18,165 bases of DNA from Acidobacteriota bacterium (lineage in GTDB: Bacteria > Acidobacteriota > Terriglobia > UBA7540): contig JAKAWN010000092.1 of NCBI GenBank assembly GCA_021827245.1, positions 1-18,165 of the forward strand. Reading direction: 5' to 3'. Shown in pieces: positions 7,085-13,353 of this stretch. The notes under the pieces were generated by a model. It searched no databases, was not told the DNA's origin, and worked only from the letters and a program-made list of their open reading frames with translations. Every line of letters starts with the position of its first letter. The first letter of the stretch is position 1. A program made the translations under genes and the position numbers.

Positions 7085-7300
7085 CTAAACCGCGACGACG
7101 ATCTGCTGGCGTCCCGGCTTTTCCCTGAGCTTTGAGGCGGCTTTCTGGTCCTCGGCCCACAGCCAGGCGGTAATGACTTCCTTGATGTTTTCGAGGGCTT
7201 CCTTTTCGCCTTTTCCCTGGGAAACGCAGCCAGGCAGCGCCGGACACTCGGCTACAACCCAGCCATCCTCTGCCTGTTCGAGCGTGACGTGGAAAATCAT
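7085..7300 (-). CDS. HicB-family antitoxin-like protein, orphan
   Basis: The protein is 71 residues from ATG 7298-7300 (AGAGG just upstream; an in-frame upstream start at 7333 would add 11 residues). MIFHVTLEQAEDGWVVAECPALPGCVSQG is the typical HicB fold start, with ECPALPGCVSQG as hallmark, followed by EALENIKEVI. The usual C-terminal DNA-binding domain is absent, so this is the short type. No HicA-like toxin gene lies on either side, so it is an orphan whose job may be regulatory or none. It follows the selenoprotein gene on the same strand after 86 bp and may share its transcript. Confidence 0.8.
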   Translation of the reverse strand: MIFHVTLEQAEDGWVVAECPALPGCVSQGKGEKEALENIKEVITAWLWAEDQKAASKLREKPGRQQIVVAV

Positions 7301-7386
7301 ACAGGCCTCTTCCTGTGTGTCGTAGTGCCCCAAACTGCCCGGTTTCGCAAGATACGTTGGAGCTTACAGAATGCGGTCCAATCGCT

Positions 7387-7953
7387 TTACTCTCGCCTGC
7401 GTTGGAACGCTGCGCGCATTTCGGATTCGGGATCGATGCCGAGGGCGTCGGCGACGCGGTTGATGTAATTGAAATAGGCGATGACCTCGACGGCGTCCAG
7501 GAGGTCGCGGTCGCCGAGGCCGTGCTTGCGCAAGGTATCGACGTCCTGCTTGCGGACGGCGCGAGGTGTTCGCGTGACGAGATCGGCGAATCTCGCCAGG
7601 GCTTTGCTGCGTGGGGGGAGTCTTGCCTGAAGATAGTTGTGCTTCACATGCTCGGCCAGCTTCGCATCGCCGCTTTCTACACGGAGATCCTCTCCGTGAG
7701 CTTCGACTCAATAGAAACAGTTGTTGGCCCAGGAGACAACGACGGCCAGCAATTCGCGCTCGGCCCGGGAAAGTCCTGAAGGAGCGTGCATGGTGGCGAG
7801 ATAGAGGTCCATCGAGGCGTGGAGGGTTTCCGGGTTCAGGCTCTGAACCTTCAGGATGTTGAAGACTCTTCCAGCGCGCTCGACGGCTCTGGAATATTCC
7901 TGCTTCAGTATGCCTTCCGCCTCCTCGGGCTCAACCGTTTTGATCCACGCCAT
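7387..7953 (-). CDS. AhpD-like (carboxymuconolactone decarboxylase fold) selenoprotein, CxxU motif
   Basis: This is one continuous frame of 188 residues if the TGA at 7708-7710 is read as selenocysteine at residue 82. ATG 7951-7953 has GGAGGT at ideal spacing. N-terminal half: MAWIKTVEPEEAEGILKQ, then LSRAERELLAVVVSWANNCFY; after the TGA comes VEAHGEDLRVESGDAKLAEH and a complete family C-terminus (RTPRAVRKQDVDTLRKHG, then DAVEVIAYFNYINRVADALG). This is the layout of peroxidase-related AhpD-like enzymes, where the motif is NNCxYCxxxH. Here the second, redox-active Cys codon is TGA, giving C79-F-Y-U82 with H86. The frame is the same on both sides with no indel, the sequence after TGA is intact, and a hairpin sits at SECIS spacing. 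Probable role: thiol-dependent peroxide reduction. The alternative is a nonsense mutation or a base-calling error. Confidence 0.85.
7680..7698 (-). promoter_or_regulatory. Candidate bacterial SECIS stem-loop
   Basis: On the minus strand, nine bases after the TGA (7708-7710), CACGGAGA and TCTCCGTG form a perfect 8-bp stem with a GGA loop. The apical loop starts 17 bases after the TGA, and the first loop bases are G. Both agree with the known rules for bacterial SECIS elements (loop roughly 16-37 bases after UGA, a G among the first loop bases). It lies wholly inside the coding region, as expected for bacteria. It would recruit SelB with Sec-tRNA; those genes are not in the window. Confidence 0.75.
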
Positions 7954-8074
7954 GATGACCTCCGATCCGCGCCTCTAATATAGATTTCAACCTCCAAATT
8001 GGGGGACCGAACTCAAGAACCGCAGCCATAAAGGCCCGAGGTACGGGTGTGCAAATTCAAACCGCAAGAGTAGG

Positions 8075-8080
8075 TATAAT
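8075..8080 (+). promoter_or_regulatory. Perfect -10 box for the secreted TIM-barrel gene
   Basis: TATAAT at 8075-8080; the -35 side is poor (CAAATT at 17-base spacing). The predicted transcript starts near 8087, about 42 bases before the chosen ATG. Confidence 0.5.
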
Positions 8081-8128
8081 ACAGACTTTGCTTAGTCATG
8101 TCTCGTGCCGTTGGGGGTGTTCGTGAGG

Positions 8129-9367
8129 ATGGGTCTTGTCATTTTGCTCAGCATGTTCCTGCTGATAGGTGCGGCAGTTCGAGTCAGAGCGCAGAATTTC
8201 GCACCGCCGCCACAAATCTCTCCGCGAGAGTTTGCGCTGATGGCATGGGACAAGTCGCCGTCTGATGCCCGCCAGCTTGATTTAATGAGGCAGGCGGGGC
8301 TGAACCTTTCAGGATTCTGCACGCCGGACCAACTCGACCGGGTGAACGCAGCAAAGATGGCCTGTTTTGTGACCGATCCGCGCGCGAACGGGTACGAGTG
8401 GAACCAGATGCCGGGTAAGAAAAAACTTCAAGAGAAGATCGAGGCCCTCATAGAAGAGGTCAAGAATCGTCCTGCGGCCCTGGGGTTTTTTCTTTACGAC
8501 GAGCCGGAAGCTCAAATGATGCCTGGCCTCGGGGAAGTGTCGGCGATGCTGCGGCACGCGATGCCCGGCGCGTTAACCTACGTCAACCTCCTGCCGAATT
8601 ACTCGCCCGCTTCACGCCTGGGAGCGCCGACCTACGAAGCCTATTTGAAAAAGTTCATGGACAAGGCTCATCCCTCGCTGCTGAGTTACGACAACTATTC
8701 GCTTTTCAACGGCGAGATGCTGGGCCGTTTCTATACCAACTTGGGAATTGTCCGGCGCGTTTCGCAGAAGGCCGACATCCCGTTCTGGAACGTCATCCTG
8801 GCGAACACCCATTTCAGTTACATGAGGCCGAGCAGCGCCACGCTGCGCCTTCAGGCATACAGCACCATGGCTTATGGCGGGCGTGGTATAGAGTATTTCA
8901 CCTACTATGCGCCGATGGCCGGCAACTTCAGGCTGGCGCCGGTGGACCAGTTCGGGCACCGGACGTCCACGTGGTACAAGCTGCGGCGGCTGAATTACCA
9001 GATTCTGGAACTGGCTCCCTGGCTCGTCAAATTGCACAGCACGGGCGTCTACCACTCCGCGCCGCTCCCGGAGGGCACGGAGCCAATCTCGCAGAGCAGC
9101 CTGGTCAAGACAGTTGTGGCAGCCACTTATCAGGACCCTCCCGTTCCGGCCGAGTACCTGATCGGCGAGTTTCGCGGCGCGAACGGCCACCCGTTCCTGA
9201 TGATCGTGAATAAGTCCCTCAAATATTCCATGCGTTACGAGATTGAGCTGAAAAATGAGAACGAACACCTTGTGCTGATCTCTCCTTATACCGGCCAGCT
9301 TATGTCTTTCGCGGGGGAGATGAATTGGCTTGCACCCGGCGCCGGGGCGCTGCTGGAAGTCAAGTGA
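8129..9367 (+). CDS. Secreted TIM-barrel glycoside-hydrolase-like protein
   Basis: The protein is 412 residues from ATG 8129, with GGGGGTG about ten bases upstream. In-frame GTG or TTG codons at 8105, 8111, 8117 and 8123 are alternatives, and 8105 would add a basic residue to the signal peptide. The start is a hydrophobic signal (MGLVILLSMFLLIGAAVRVRA, likely cut before Q22). The mature part looks like a beta/alpha barrel: MAWDKSPSDARQLDLMRQAG, LGFFLYDEPEA (about residue 125, candidate acid residues D and E), LTYVNLLPNY, LLSYDNYSLF, IPFWNVIL, LRLQAYSTMAYGGRGIEYFTYY. A beta-rich C-terminal domain follows (VVAATYQD to the end). Barrel strands with AYGGRGIEYFTY resemble GH42-like beta-galactosidase proteins, but I cannot name the family or substrate. 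Single gene, exported to periplasm or outside. Confidence 0.7.
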   Translation: MGLVILLSMFLLIGAAVRVRAQNFAPPPQISPREFALMAWDKSPSDARQLDLMRQAGLNLSGFCTPDQLDRVNAAKMACFVTDPRANGYEWNQMPGKKKLQEKIEALIEEVKNRPAALGFFLYDEPEAQMMPGLGEVSAMLRHAMPGALTYVNLLPNYSPASRLGAPTYEAYLKKFMDKAHPSLLSYDNYSLFNGEMLGRFYTNLGIVRRVSQKADIPFWNVILANTHFSYMRPSSATLRLQAYSTMAYGGRGIEYFTYYAPMAGNFRLAPVDQFGHRTSTWYKLRRLNYQILELAPWLVKLHSTGVYHSAPLPEGTEPISQSSLVKTVVAATYQDPPVPAEYLIGEFRGANGHPFLMIVNKSLKYSMRYEIELKNENEHLVLISPYTGQLMSFAGEMNWLAPGAGALLEVK

Positions 9368-9390
9368 GGTGCAGGCAGGCTTTTTCTCAG

Positions 9391-9405
9391 CGTCCTCTGA
9401 GGACG
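9391..9405 (+). terminator. Short hairpin after the secreted protein gene
   Basis: CGTCC (9391-9395), a five-base loop and GGACG (9401-9405), 24 bp after the stop codon. There is no T tract downstream, so it is a weak candidate. Confidence 0.25.
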
Positions 9406-9428
9406 GTAGATCATGTAACCTTTCCCGG

Positions 9429-9457
9429 TTGTCCGCGCCTGCCGTTCAAGCTAGAAT
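9429..9457 (+). promoter_or_regulatory. Promoter of lipA
   Basis: TTGTCC (9429-9434), a 17-base spacer, TAGAAT (9452-9457). The transcript would start near 9464, only about six bases before the lipA ATG, so the message is almost leaderless, consistent with the absence of a ribosome binding site. Confidence 0.55.
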
Positions 9458-9469
9458 GAAAGTTAATTG

Positions 9470-10378
9470 ATGGCGGAACTGATACAAATCGGTTCAAATT
9501 CGCGTTCCGCACGACGGCCCGAGTGGCTAAAGGTGCGCATTCCTTCCGGCGACAACTACTTTGAGCTGAAGGGCCTGATGCGCGGACTGGAACTCCACAC
9601 CGTCTGCGAAAGCGCGCGATGCCCGAATATCGCCGAGTGCTGGCAGCACCGGACGGCAACCTTTATGATTCTGGGCGAGCTTTGCACGCGCCGCTGCGGA
9701 TTTTGCGCGGTGCCGAAGGGACGACCGGCCGGGCAGGTGGATTGGGCAGAGCCGGAGCGCGTGGCGCAGGCTGCCGAAGGTATGGGGCTCAAGTATATAG
9801 TGGTGACGTCGGTGGACCGCGACGACTTGAAAGATGGCGGCTCAACCATCTTTGCGCAAACCATTGAAGCCCTGCACCAGCAAATTGAAGGCTGCAAAGT
9901 GGAAGTCCTGATCCCCGATTTTCGCGGCTCGGACGACGCGCTCAAAACTGTGCTTGATGCCCGGCCCGACATCCTCAACCACAATATCGAAACGGTTCCG
10001 AGGCTCTATTCTGTGGCGCGGCGCGGATCACGTTACGAGCGGTCGCTGCGGCTTCTGGAACGCTCGCGGGAAATCGATCGTGCCACTCCGACGAAATCCG
10101 GGCTGATGGTCGGCCTGGGCGAAACTATGGAAGAGCTTTTCGGCGTGCTCGGTGATCTGGCCGGCGTGGGCGTGGATATCGTGACGATCGGACAATACCT
10201 GCGGCCTTCGGGCAAGCAGTTGCCGGTGGCGCGCTTCTACACTCCGGAAGAGTTTGCAATGCTTCGCAAAGAAGGGCTGCGCCGCGGCCTCCGTCACGTC
10301 GAGTCCGGGCCTCTGGTGCGGAGTTCCTACCACGCCCACGAACAATCTGCTTCCCTCGATTCGCAACTGAAGCAATAA
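9470..10378 (+). CDS. lipA: Lipoyl synthase LipA
   Basis: The protein is 302 residues, normal length. It inserts two sulfur atoms into octanoyl groups on the lipoyl domains of 2-oxoacid dehydrogenases and GcvH, using S-adenosylmethionine and two 4Fe-4S clusters. The auxiliary cluster motif is C46, C51, C57 (CESARCPNIAEC), and the radical SAM motif is C72, C76, C79 (CTRRCGFC). Further family blocks are VVTSVDRDDLKDGG, VEVLIPDF, LNHNIETVPRLY, KSGLMVGLGET, DIVTIGQYLRPS and the terminal GPLVRSSYHA with the serine needed for cluster binding. Start ATG 9470; the TTG at 9467 just before it is less likely. No lipB or dehydrogenase gene is adjacent, and it has its own promoter. Confidence 0.97.
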   Translation: MAELIQIGSNSRSARRPEWLKVRIPSGDNYFELKGLMRGLELHTVCESARCPNIAECWQHRTATFMILGELCTRRCGFCAVPKGRPAGQVDWAEPERVAQAAEGMGLKYIVVTSVDRDDLKDGGSTIFAQTIEALHQQIEGCKVEVLIPDFRGSDDALKTVLDARPDILNHNIETVPRLYSVARRGSRYERSLRLLERSREIDRATPTKSGLMVGLGETMEELFGVLGDLAGVGVDIVTIGQYLRPSGKQLPVARFYTPEEFAMLRKEGLRRGLRHVESGPLVRSSYHAHEQSASLDSQLKQ

Positions 10379-10508
10379 CGTAGCTTCGTGCCATTCCGGC
10401 ACCAGCCGCCCTCCATTCGTGAATGATCCTGGGGAAAAAGGTCAAACTCCGTATTGATCTCCGGGGCCTCTTGTGCCCGCAAGGTTGAACACAGAGACCA
10501 CAGAGCCT

Positions 10509-10556
10509 CTCCGTCCCCTCCGTGTCAGGCTTCTTCCGGCCACAGAGGGCACGGAG
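10509..10556. repeat. Palindromic repeat, copy 1 (16-16-16 architecture)
   Basis: Arm CTCCGTCCCCTCCGTG (10509-10524), a 16-base loop, arm CACAGAGGGCACGGAG (10541-10556), pairing 14 of 16. A related unpaired motif, ACACAGAGACCACAGAG, lies just upstream (10489-10505). It sits between convergent lipA and the TPR gene and could end transcription from both. The same architecture recurs at 17198-17245. Confidence 0.6.
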
Positions 10557-10572
10557 CAGAGCAACTGCGCAA

Positions 10573-11574
10573 TCACTCGAAATGCTCAGTGGGATGGCGG
10601 CGCTGCAGGGCCTTCAGTGCGGCCTTGTAGAGGGCTTTGCCGGCTTCCGTTTCCTTGCCACGCGACTGGTTGAGGGCTTCGCGATAAAGGGCTTCGCCTT
10701 CCTGGCCATGGCCCATGCGGATTTCGACGCTTCCCACGAGAAGCGTCCACAATCCGTTGCGAGGGTACTGGCTGCGCAACTGCTGGAAAAACTCCAGCGA
10801 CTTGGCAAACTGATTTTCGCTGCTGCGGGAATAGTCCTTTGCCAGATAAAACAATGCTTCTCCGTGTGTTAATTCGCCGTATTTCGCGGCATACTCGATT
10901 TCCTGGAGGCCTCGCTCCCGGCTTCCGCCCGGCAAGCCGATGATCCACCGGAGCAGCTTGACGATAGTCGGCAGGGTATCTACGAAATAGTCATAGAGGC
11001 CAAGCCCGGCGTAGGCGTCACGGAGATTGCGGTCGTGTTCCAGGGCTGTGAGCAGAAGCGAGCGCATCTTCTTGGCCGCCCTGGCAGTTGCGAGATCACT
11101 TTCGCGCATCGCCAGGAGCCTTGCGCGGAGGCCATAAGCCATCCCTTCGTAGAGATAGCTCCTTGCGATATCCCGATTGGCCCTTCTGTTTGCGCGCGCC
11201 TTAGAAATTGCCTGATCGAGAAGTTTGTTGAATTGCGAGTCGTAAGGCGTCGAGGAGTTGCCGGGGACGACGAAAACATCGGGATTGACGAGATCGCCAG
11301 TGGCATAGAAAATCTTCCACCACAAGGCGTCTGCCTCAAGCAGGTAACCGAGCGGTGACTCGGGGTCATCAGTCTTGATCTGCTGGAATACCTTGATGGC
11401 GGCATCGGGTTCGCCGTTCATCAGCAAGTCGAGTCCTTGCTGCGCCAGTTTCAGTTGGCCGGCCTCTGATTCTTGCGGCTGCTCTTCGGCGCGGGCGGGT
11501 CTTGCGACCAAGAGGGCCAGGAAGACGATCAGCAGAATCCGAGTTCCGTTGAAATGCCCGAGTGCGTGCTTCAT
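10573..11574 (-). CDS. Exported TPR-type helical repeat protein, function unknown
   Basis: The protein is 333 residues from ATG 11572-11574 (GGAG nine bases upstream); a longer frame to 11649 would place 25 polar residues before the signal and is rejected. The signal peptide has a basic start and a core ILLIVFLALLVARPARA, cut near AEE. The mature protein is all helical, with tetratricopeptide-like pairs: QQGLDLLMNGEPDAAIKVFQQ near the start, then SYLYEGMAYGLRARLLA, DAYAGLGLYDYFVDTL and ALFYLAKDY, and GQEGEALYREALNQSRGKE near the end. A central hydrophobic patch (TIVKLLRWIIGLPGG) may contact membrane or partner. Probably a periplasmic scaffolding protein. It stands alone, convergent with lipA. 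No enzyme motif was seen. Confidence 0.75.
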   Translation of the reverse strand: MKHALGHFNGTRILLIVFLALLVARPARAEEQPQESEAGQLKLAQQGLDLLMNGEPDAAIKVFQQIKTDDPESPLGYLLEADALWWKIFYATGDLVNPDVFVVPGNSSTPYDSQFNKLLDQAISKARANRRANRDIARSYLYEGMAYGLRARLLAMRESDLATARAAKKMRSLLLTALEHDRNLRDAYAGLGLYDYFVDTLPTIVKLLRWIIGLPGGSRERGLQEIEYAAKYGELTHGEALFYLAKDYSRSSENQFAKSLEFFQQLRSQYPRNGLWTLLVGSVEIRMGHGQEGEALYREALNQSRGKETEAGKALYKAALKALQRRHPTEHFE

Positions 11575-11705
11575 GGCTCGATGCTCCGGCAATCCAGATT
11601 GCTGATTATCCCCACGGTTAGATCGTGATTGGATCCAGTCGTGGGTCATTCAGGAAAAGGCCCACGGTCAGAAAGGCGTTGACCGCGGCTACGAACCCAT
11701 CATTC

Positions 11706-12671
11706 CTATTCCGAGCGGGCGGTGGAAGGACAGGGTTCCGGAACCTGCCTGCCTTGTCCTGTGATCGCCCGGCTAAGAACTTTTACGGATTCAAACATGA
11801 CGAAGCATTCTACGGCAAAGGCGGGAAACCCGAAGAAGCCGGGCAGGGGCATCTCAAAGATTTTCCATCCCTGCAAGATGGGGAAGATGTAAAGCCACCG
11901 GGCCGTGGCCCAGTAGTTCCAGAACTCCCAGAAGACGCCGCAAACCAGCCCGGAGGCCATAAAGCTCCAGAAAGTTGAGGAATCGCCCTTTTCCCAGTCG
12001 CGCAAAAGCGACCGGCCTCCCAAGACGTAATTGAGCGGGTCAAGCAGCAACGCGAATCCCACCCAAACCGGCGCGAACAAGTATTGCCCGATGCTCACAG
12101 GGACGAGGACAGGCACGGTGAGAAATACGACGCCGATGAAGATCATCAGGGTTCGGCCTGTCCGGGTGAAGGGCGCGTGGGGAGGGATGGGTTTGCTGAA
12201 GAAGCCCAGCGCCCGGAGAAAATCCGCCGTCTCAAAGATCGCCGGCCAGATGGTGGCGAACGACCACGCGTAGCCGAGGTGGCGCAGGAAGAAATTGGCC
12301 GGCAGGCCAACGTAAGCCCAGTTCTGCATCCGCAGGTTGTAGGCCTCAAAGATCAGCCAGAGCGGGATGGAAGCCAGAGCCAGGAGAAAGAACTCGCGCG
12401 GCGAATCGGAAAGGCGGGACGAACCTTTCAAACTGAAAACAGCCGCGTCAATGAGCAGCAGATAGGCCGTCCAGCACAACGGGGTGAAATAGATTGAAAC
12501 CCATCCGACACGGAACGCGAGCAGAAGCTCGAAAAGAATGAGCATCCCCAGGCCGATCCAGCCCCAGGAGCGGAACGAGCGCGACTTTGCTTTGCTGAAG
12601 TACCTTAAAGCAAGAAATCCGACCGTGATGCCAACCAGAAGCAATCCCACAGGAAGATGTGCACTATTCAT
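11706..12671 (-). CDS. Polytopic membrane protein of unknown function
   Basis: The protein is 321 residues from ATG 12669-12671, with GAGGTG just upstream. About nine hydrophobic segments are visible (roughly residues 6-24, 36-53, 57-79, 95-111, 122-145, 173-195, 197-215, 233-255, 275-300). Distinctive aromatic and acidic motifs in or near the membrane are WLIFEAYNLRMQNW, WPAIFETADFL, LDPLNYVLGG, WEFWNYWATARWLY and FGFPAFAVECFVMFE. The repeated E/N-rich aromatic motifs suggest a membrane enzyme or carrier for a lipid-like ligand, but no family was recognised. It lies 131 bp upstream of the TPR gene on the same strand; co-transcription is possible but not shown. Confidence 0.7.
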   Translation of the reverse strand: MNSAHLPVGLLLVGITVGFLALRYFSKAKSRSFRSWGWIGLGMLILFELLLAFRVGWVSIYFTPLCWTAYLLLIDAAVFSLKGSSRLSDSPREFFLLALASIPLWLIFEAYNLRMQNWAYVGLPANFFLRHLGYAWSFATIWPAIFETADFLRALGFFSKPIPPHAPFTRTGRTLMIFIGVVFLTVPVLVPVSIGQYLFAPVWVGFALLLDPLNYVLGGRSLLRDWEKGDSSTFWSFMASGLVCGVFWEFWNYWATARWLYIFPILQGWKIFEMPLPGFFGFPAFAVECFVMFESVKVLSRAITGQGRQVPEPCPSTARSE

Positions 12672-12801
12672 AGCACCTCAAATCGACATTATGGGTCTAT
12701 CAGAAGAATATCGGGCGCGGGCGGGGATTGCAATCGGGTGAGGCGGCGGCAGGGTCCATCGTCGCAGATCCTTCCAAAGCGGGCGCAAAGGCGCGCGAAT
12801 G

Positions 12802-12810
12802 TGGTATATT
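12802..12810 (+). promoter_or_regulatory. Extended -10 box for the GatB/YqeY gene
   Basis: TGGTATATT (12802-12810) is an extended -10 with TATATT; no good -35 is seen, as is common with extended -10 promoters. AAGAAGGG about nine bases before the ATG is the ribosome binding site. Confidence 0.45.
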
Positions 12811-12842
12811 CGCCGAGAGTTCATTAAGAAGGGTTTCAGCGC

Positions 12843-13292
12843 ATGACGATTGTGGAACAAGTGGAAAAAGATCTGGTGGCGGCCATGAAGGCGCGGGAAG
12901 AACTTCGCCTGTCTGTGCTGCGGATGACGAAAACCGCCCTCAAGCTCAAACAGGTCGAGCTTGGCAAGCCGCTCAGCGACGATCAGGCCGTTGCCGTGCT
13001 CCGCAGCCTTGTGAAGCAGCGGCGCGATTCGGTGGAGCAGTTTCGCAAGGGCCGGCGGGAAGATCTGGCCACCAAAGAAGAAGCGGAAATAGAAATCCTC
13101 CAGGGATACCTGCCGGCTGAAGCGAGCGAGGAAGAAATCGGCGCCGCCGTGGCCGCGGCCATCGAAGAGACTGGCGCCGCCGGGCCGCAGGACCTGGGCA
13201 AGGTTATGAAAGCCGCCATGTCCAAACTGGCGGGCAAGAATGCCGACGGCAAGCGGGTGAACCAGATGGTTCGCGCCAAACTGGGCGGATAG
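12843..13292 (+). CDS. GatB/YqeY domain-containing protein
   Basis: The protein is 149 residues, the usual length of stand-alone YqeY proteins. An N-terminal helical domain (MTIVEQVEKDLVAAMKAREE, LSVLRMTKTALKLKQVE) is followed by VLRSLVKQRRDSVEQFRKGRR, EEAEIEILQGYLP and the small C-terminal tail domain related to GatB (DLGKVMKAAMSKLAGKNADG, RVNQMVRAKLGG). The GatB tail binds tRNA in the amidotransferase, so YqeY proteins are thought to contact tRNA; the actual role is unproven. Divergent from the membrane protein gene and followed 61 bp later by the OPT transporter. Confidence 0.93.
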   Translation: MTIVEQVEKDLVAAMKAREELRLSVLRMTKTALKLKQVELGKPLSDDQAVAVLRSLVKQRRDSVEQFRKGRREDLATKEEAEIEILQGYLPAEASEEEIGAAVAAAIEETGAAGPQDLGKVMKAAMSKLAGKNADGKRVNQMVRAKLGG

Positions 13293-13353
13293 CATCCAGG
13301 ACGCTCGAACCAGCCTCAGGCGCATTCATTCCGAATCCTTGTGAAAGTGAAAC

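Noticed and set aside
7085..7300. Complete HicAB toxin-antitoxin module
   Set aside because: No HicA-type ORF on either strand next to the HicB-like gene; called an orphan instead.
7708..7953. Truncated 81-residue carboxymuconolactone decarboxylase and a separate ORF at 7387-7647
   Set aside because: They share one frame, the break is a lone TGA at a catalytic Cys position, and a SECIS-like hairpin follows; one selenoprotein explains all of this better than decay.
8612..9268. 218-residue minus-strand ORF opposite the secreted protein gene
   Set aside because: Antisense shadow; the plus strand carries a signal peptide and coherent domain pattern.
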